Below, one piece after another: positions 60,252 through 64,000 of a DNA stretch of 64,000 nt. The DNA lies in contig JAFGIN010000193.1 in the NCBI GenBank assembly GCA_016929595.1, positions 1 to 64,000 of the forward strand, read 5' to 3'. How positions within the stretch are numbered: position 1 is the stretch's first letter; every line of letters begins with the position of its first letter. A model generated the notes under the pieces. It saw only the letters and a list, made by a program, of their open reading frames with translations, had not been told where the DNA came from and ran no database searches. A program made the translations under genes and the position numbers. This DNA is from Chitinispirillaceae bacterium (lineage in GTDB: Bacteria; Fibrobacterota; Chitinivibrionia; Chitinivibrionales; Chitinispirillaceae).

Positions 60252-61027
60252 TTATCCCCTGATAATCCGGTGCTGATTACTGAAAAACCGGATGCAGTTA
60301 CAATACAGTTGTAAATTTTATCTCTAAAAACGACCAGCGATTTACCTGAGAGAGTATGTCTGACGGGGGCAAGTTGTGCGGTTTTGTTGTGCCATTCAAT
60401 TTTCCCACTTCGGTATAGTATCGGATCTTTGCTGCTATAGATCGCGAGTCGGCTGCCATTGATATATTTTTTTACCTGTTTTGTGGTGACTTTTTGAAGA
60501 ACAGAACTTTCATCAATAACAAAGACCGCATGATTGTTGCCAATCAACAACTTTGAATTGTCAACAAATATTCTGTTAATCATTTTGTAACGGCGCTGGT
60601 TCCGTTCCATCGGAATTTCTTTTGGATAAACAATACTTTTACGTGCTAATCCTTTTTGGAGATCAAAAAACTCGAGTCTCAAATCCACAGTGTTAAGAAA
60701 GACTGCTTCGTTATTTCTTACGATGAAATCATCACCAACATATTCCCCGCGTCCGATGCTTTGGAGCTTTACTTTTCGGACAAATGTACCGGCGGTATCA
60801 AACAATGCGATGGATCTGTCAGCCATATCGTAAAGGTATATATTTTGAGAATCCGCCGTGACAGCTGTAATCGTTATCAGTTCGCCAGTTTCTGAACGTT
60901 TGTATTGAAATTGATTGCCAAACGTTTGCCGGATTAATGTGTCGTTGGCTGAGAAGCTCAGTTGAACAATAAAGAAGATGTGAAGTGCTGTAAGTGCTGC
61001 TCTGGTAAGAATCTGTTTTGTTTTCAT
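60248..61027 (-). CDS. Secreted hypothetical protein coupled to the NlpC/P60-like gene
   Basis: 259 residues from ATG 61027; a longer frame would need TTG 61063. A signal peptide (RAALTALHIFFIVQLSFSA) precedes a beta-rich body with propeller-like strands: IYLYDMADRSIALFDTAGTF, VFLNTVDLRLEFFDL and LLIGNNHAVFVIDESS. No known family is evident. Coupling (ATGA) and joint export suggest it supports the hydrolase. Confidence 0.68.
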   Translation of the reverse strand: MKTKQILTRAALTALHIFFIVQLSFSANDTLIRQTFGNQFQYKRSETGELITITAVTADSQNIYLYDMADRSIALFDTAGTFVRKVKLQSIGRGEYVGDDFIVRNNEAVFLNTVDLRLEFFDLQKGLARKSIVYPKEIPMERNQRRYKMINRIFVDNSKLLIGNNHAVFVIDESSVLQKVTTKQVKKYINGSRLAIYSSKDPILYRSGKIEWHNKTAQLAPVRHTLSGKSLVVFRDKIYNCIVTASGFSVISTGLSGDK

Positions 61028-61099
61028 ATAGATAATTATACCTGATCGCAAAGCTGAAAACAAGGAGTGCGGAATTGAGTCGGAGTTTGGATGAACTGG

Positions 61100-61996
61100 T
61101 CAGAGAATCTTTTTTCCGAATAACGAGCCTGCCAGTTCAACTGCAAGTTGTGCGGTCTGGTTGCGGTGATCAAGAACAGGATTTATTTCAACAATATCCA
61201 TCGAATGAACTTTCCCGCTTTCGGAAAGTATCTCCATGAGCGTGTGTGCTTCCCGGTAGGTTAGACCTCCTGATGCCGGGGTGCCGACTCCCGGTGCATA
61301 AATTGGATCAAGAGCATCCATATCAAGGCTTACATGAAGTTTTCTAAGGTGACTCAGAGACTTAAGTGCAGAGGAGACGGTTGATGCTATGCCATTTTCA
61401 TCAATCTCTTTCATGCTGAATATTTTTATGGAACTTTTTTTCAGCATGGTTTTTTCATCATAATCCAGATCCCTTGTTCCGATAAAAACAATATCGCTGT
61501 TTTTCAGTTTTGGTCCGATTTTTCCCGTGTTGATAAGTGATGGCATTCCGATCCCAGTAAGCACAGCTACAGGCATACCGTGGATATTTCCATTCGGAGA
61601 CGTTTCTGGAATGTTGTAATCTCCGTGAGCATCGATCCACACAACACCAACTGGTTCCCTGCATGACATTCCTCCAACAGAACCGATCGCTATTGAATGG
61701 TCACCGCCAAGAAAAATCGGGCAAAAACCCTCATCAGTTGCTTTTATCGCAGCATTATAGACGAGCTGGTTAACGTGTGTTATCTCAGGAGCGAATTCAA
61801 GGGCACTTTTATTACCGAGATGTTCTCGTATCGGGACAGGTATATTTCCCGAATCATCTACTTCATAACCAGTTCTGACAAGATATTCTTCAAGCCCTGC
61901 ATATCTGATTGCGGCAGGGCCCATATCTACTCCCCTGCGGCTTTGTCCAAGGTCCAGGGGCACACCAATGACTCTGATTTTTTTGTTATTCAGCAT
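61100..61996 (-). CDS. rocF: Arginase
   Basis: 298 residues with the manganese ligands of the ureohydrolase family: GGDHS (His at 100), WIDAHGDYN (D122, H124, D126) and SLDMDALDP (about 226-234). The stretch NIHGMPVAVL is typical of arginases rather than agmatinases. The enzyme splits arginine to ornithine and urea. No ribosome-binding site is seen before the ATG. It is alone, 72 bases upstream of the secreted-protein pair. Confidence 0.92.
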   Translation of the reverse strand: MLNNKKIRVIGVPLDLGQSRRGVDMGPAAIRYAGLEEYLVRTGYEVDDSGNIPVPIREHLGNKSALEFAPEITHVNQLVYNAAIKATDEGFCPIFLGGDHSIAIGSVGGMSCREPVGVVWIDAHGDYNIPETSPNGNIHGMPVAVLTGIGMPSLINTGKIGPKLKNSDIVFIGTRDLDYDEKTMLKKSSIKIFSMKEIDENGIASTVSSALKSLSHLRKLHVSLDMDALDPIYAPGVGTPASGGLTYREAHTLMEILSESGKVHSMDIVEINPVLDHRNQTAQLAVELAGSLFGKKIL

Positions 61997-62144
61997 TATG
62001 GATTAAAGATACAACATTCTGAGTGTTTAATAACATCAAATTTTTCTGCATCAAAGGGAAAGAATATATAAATAATCAACAGTTGATAGCACTGAATACC
62101 TATCCCTTAAGGAATGAAATGACAATATCTTGCGGGTTGAATAA

Positions 62145-62240
62145 GACCCGACTGAAAGACCCGACTGAAAGTCCCGATAAATTTATTCGGGATACATTTA
62201 TTCGGGATTCGAGACAAGGTCCCGATTTCCATTCGGGATC
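62145..62240. repeat. Cluster of CCCGA/TCGGG palindromes and short direct repeats
   Basis: AGACCCGACTGAA occurs twice in tandem (62145 and 62158). It is followed by the near-palindrome CCCGATAAATTTATTCGGG, by a second ATTTATTCGGGAT and by CCCGATTTCCATTCGGG. The whole stretch can fold into several alternative hairpins. Confidence 0.65.
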
Positions 62241-62302
62241 GTCACCAACTGCCGTTTTCAGGTTATTAAAATGTGCAACGGTTGTACCATAATAAAAAAG
62301 GA

Positions 62303-62333
62303 AAAGGTGCAGGTTTGTTACATCTGCACCTTT
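62303..62333. terminator. Hairpin, possible terminator
   Basis: AAAGGTGCAG and CTGCACCTTT form a 10-bp perfect stem over an 11-base loop. The T-run is better on the minus strand (TTTTCCTTTTTT). No gene on that strand precedes it directly, so the assignment is weak. Confidence 0.45.
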
Positions 62334-62712
62334 ATTGGGGGAAGGGTAGCGCCTCATTGAACGAATCTGATTATGGCAGAAAGACAACAGGGAATAGTTT
62401 AACACCTCAATTTTTTAAGCTTCACTCCTTGGATTGCTTTCGTTAGTTCATAATCATTCATATCTAAAATATAGACCAGTTTTGAAATTCTGTCTGTGAC
62501 GTAGATCACAAATCTGCATTTTTTTTTAAAAAATTCTGAACAGTACTTCCAATTGGAAGAGGTGAACCGAAGTTATAGTTTGATTTTGATAATTTCAGAT
62601 CTATTTTAAAATTAAATTGGCTTAATAATTGAGAAATTGGATAATTATGATTCTTTTTTTTCTAATCCGATAAATATCTTTATACCGATACATTTGAAAG
62701 GTGCTTTCAGAC

Positions 62713-64000
62713 ATGTCAAAAAAAATACCGCCAGCTCAGAATATTCAAATAAATGCTTCAATAAACGGTTTTTCATTGATCAGGATTCAACCCATTGAAG
62801 AATTAAATGTTACGGCATATGAATTTATCCATGAAAAAAATGGTGCCCGTTTAATTCATATTTATAATGAGGATCCAAATAATCTTTTTTCCATAGCCTT
62901 TAGAACACCTGTATATGACAGTACTGGTGTTCCACATATTCTTGAACATTCAGTACTCTGCGGTTCAAAGAAATTTCCGATCAAAGATCCATTTCAGGAG
63001 CTCCTCAAGGGGTCGCTGCAGACATTTTTAAATGCGCTTACGTATCCTGATAAGACCGTGTATCCAGTTTCTTCACAGGTGGAAAAAGATTATTTCAATC
63101 TTGTCGATGTTTACTGTGATGCGGTATTCAATCCGATGCTTACCGAGAATACCTTTTATCAGGAAGGGTGGCATTTTGATGTTGAAGATACATCAAAACC
63201 GGTAGGTATTAAAGGCATTGTATACAACGAGATGAAGGGCGTTTTCTCAAATTTCTCAAGTCATGTCGATCGAAAATCACTTTCGGCAATATTTCCGGAT
63301 ACAACATACTGCCATGAAAGTGGTGGTGAACCGGAGCAGATCATAAATTTGACATATGAACAGTTTAGAGAGTTTCATCGCAAATATTATCATCCATCAA
63401 ACTCTTTTATAATTCTCTATGGAAATATTCCGTCAGAAAAGACACTACGTTTTCTTAATGACAATTATGTTAATCATTTTGAGCGGCTTGAGATCGACTC
63501 TGTTATCAAACGCCAGGTACCATGGAGTGCGCCAAAAGAACAGTCAATTCTTGCTCCGGCACCAAAAGAAGATGATGGAACTGCTACTATTGCTGCATTA
63601 TGGATCTTTGGCGATGCTGCTGATCCTGTTTCATCCCTGGCTGGAAAAGTGCTCACACACTATCTCTTAGGTACAGAAAGTTCACCTCTTAAAAGGGCGC
63701 TTATCGATTCTGGTTTAGGTGAGGATCTGGATGACATTTCAGGATTTGAGTCTGATCTTGCGCAAACGATTTTTGCCGCCGGTTTACGAAAATGTCTTCC
63801 AGGAAATGCTTCAAAGGTACTTGATTGTATCATGTCAACTCTCAGAAAAGAAGTCGAGAGGGGAATGGATACAGAACTCCTTGAAGGCGCACTTCGTCAA
63901 ATTGAGTTTTCTTTGCGTGAGGTTACCAGCGGACATTTTCCATACAATTTAAGGCTTGCTGAGAGATGCTACCGTTCATGGATCTATGATGGTGATCCTT
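62713..64000 (+). CDS. M16C peptidase (PreP type), 5' part
   Basis: The frame is open from ATG 62713 to the right edge: 429 codons, incomplete at the C terminus. It matches the presequence-protease type of the M16 family: the inverted zinc motif HILEH (residues 75-79) in GVPHILEHSVLCGS, the third ligand Glu in GIVYNEMKG (E173), and LLKGSLQTFLNALTYPDKT. Such peptidases degrade short peptides inside a closed chamber; full length is about 970-1000 residues. AAAGGTG lies nine bases before the ATG. Nothing suggests a break in the visible part. Confidence 0.93.
   Translation, partial: MSKKIPPAQNIQINASINGFSLIRIQPIEELNVTAYEFIHEKNGARLIHIYNEDPNNLFSIAFRTPVYDSTGVPHILEHSVLCGSKKFPIKDPFQELLKGSLQTFLNALTYPDKTVYPVSSQVEKDYFNLVDVYCDAVFNPMLTENTFYQEGWHFDVEDTSKPVGIKGIVYNEMKGVFSNFSSHVDRKSLSAIFPDTTYCHESGGEPEQIINLTYEQFREFHRKYYHPSNSFIILYGNIPSEKTLRFLNDNYVNHFERLEIDSVIKRQVPWSAPKEQSILAPAPKEDDGTATIAALWIFGDAADPVSSLAGKVLTHYLLGTESSPLKRALIDSGLGEDLDDISGFESDLAQTIFAAGLRKCLPGNASKVLDCIMSTLRKEVERGMDTELLEGALRQIEFSLREVTSGHFPYNLRLAERCYRSWIYDGDP

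Larger units (their letters stand above)
61997..62712. other. 716-base spacer with palindromic repeats
   Basis: No supported gene. Left part: AT-rich, arginase promoter expected. Middle: palindrome cluster at 62145-62240 and a hairpin at 62303-62333. Right part: AT-rich upstream region of the M16 peptidase gene, whose probable ribosome-binding site AAAGGTG lies at about 62697. Frames across the palindromes on either strand are chance. Confidence 0.4.

Noticed and set aside
62100-62405. 101-codon minus-strand ORF
   Set aside because: It translates the palindromic repeat cluster and a hairpin; no ribosome-binding site or family pattern.

Overview
The window most likely comes from a member of the Fibrobacterota (Fibrobacteres/Chitinivibrionia type). 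The pointers are a lipoprotein ending in a FISUMP-type domain (Fibrobacter succinogenes major paralogous domain), many secreted proteins with short C-terminal beta-sandwich tails of the FlgD/Por-sorting kind, a secreted GH3 glucosidase, outer-membrane barrel proteins, and a diderm housekeeping set. This placement is inferred from protein features; no rRNA is present. I found no tRNA and no CRISPR array.

Region 1 (about 0.3-12.1 kb, all minus strand) is a defence island. In transcription order it holds an 85-residue coupled ORF, a large SNF2-type helicase, a GxxExxY protein, a DUF4391 protein, DinD, a type III Mod methyltransferase, RhuM and a type III Res. Most of the genes overlap by 1-4 bases. 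This block is peppered with a short repeat (core GCCACGAAA...CACGAAA) that occurs as inverted pairs. One pair sits inside the mod coding frame, one pair brackets the GxxExxY gene exactly, and half-copies supply the N-terminal codons of RhuM and part of Mod. A second dispersed repeat (GAGCTTGTCGAA) is also built into Mod. I see none of the GCCACGAAA copies outside this island.

Region 2 (12.1-20.3 kb) holds a solitary ParB-like nuclease-domain protein, a secreted protein, a TPR protein, HPr overlapping an MCE/MlaD-type protein, a ribosome hibernation factor, lipoyl synthase and a GT4 glycosyltransferase. Region 3 (20.3-28.1 kb) is a chemosensory operon: STAS, CheA fused to two CheW-like domains and a receiver, MCP, CheW, CheB and CheR, without a separate CheY. 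Region 4 (28.2-38.3 kb) contains a NUDIX hydrolase, an SpmA-SpmB fusion, Pcm, a GT2, a DUF374 acyltransferase, TatD, TcdA, a PAS-GGDEF-EAL protein with a degenerate GGDEF, a thioredoxin-like protein and a secreted propeller-like protein.

Region 5 (38.3-50.6 kb) is a cell-envelope and polysaccharide region: the FISUMP lipoprotein, a 129-residue tail-domain protein directly upstream of a GH3 enzyme, two outer-membrane barrels and a VWA/Calx-beta protein. Region 6 (51.2-58.8 kb) starts with the SRP RNA and continues with dnaX, ebfC, recR and pgpA. dnaX is interrupted in frame at a run of 12 A, so either it uses slippage to make the long form or the run is miscounted. Several envelope proteins and a second NUDIX protein follow. 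Region 7 (58.8-64 kb) has an orphan tail-domain remnant, an NlpC/P60-like secreted protein, arginase, a palindrome-rich spacer and the start of a PreP-type M16 peptidase that runs off the right edge.
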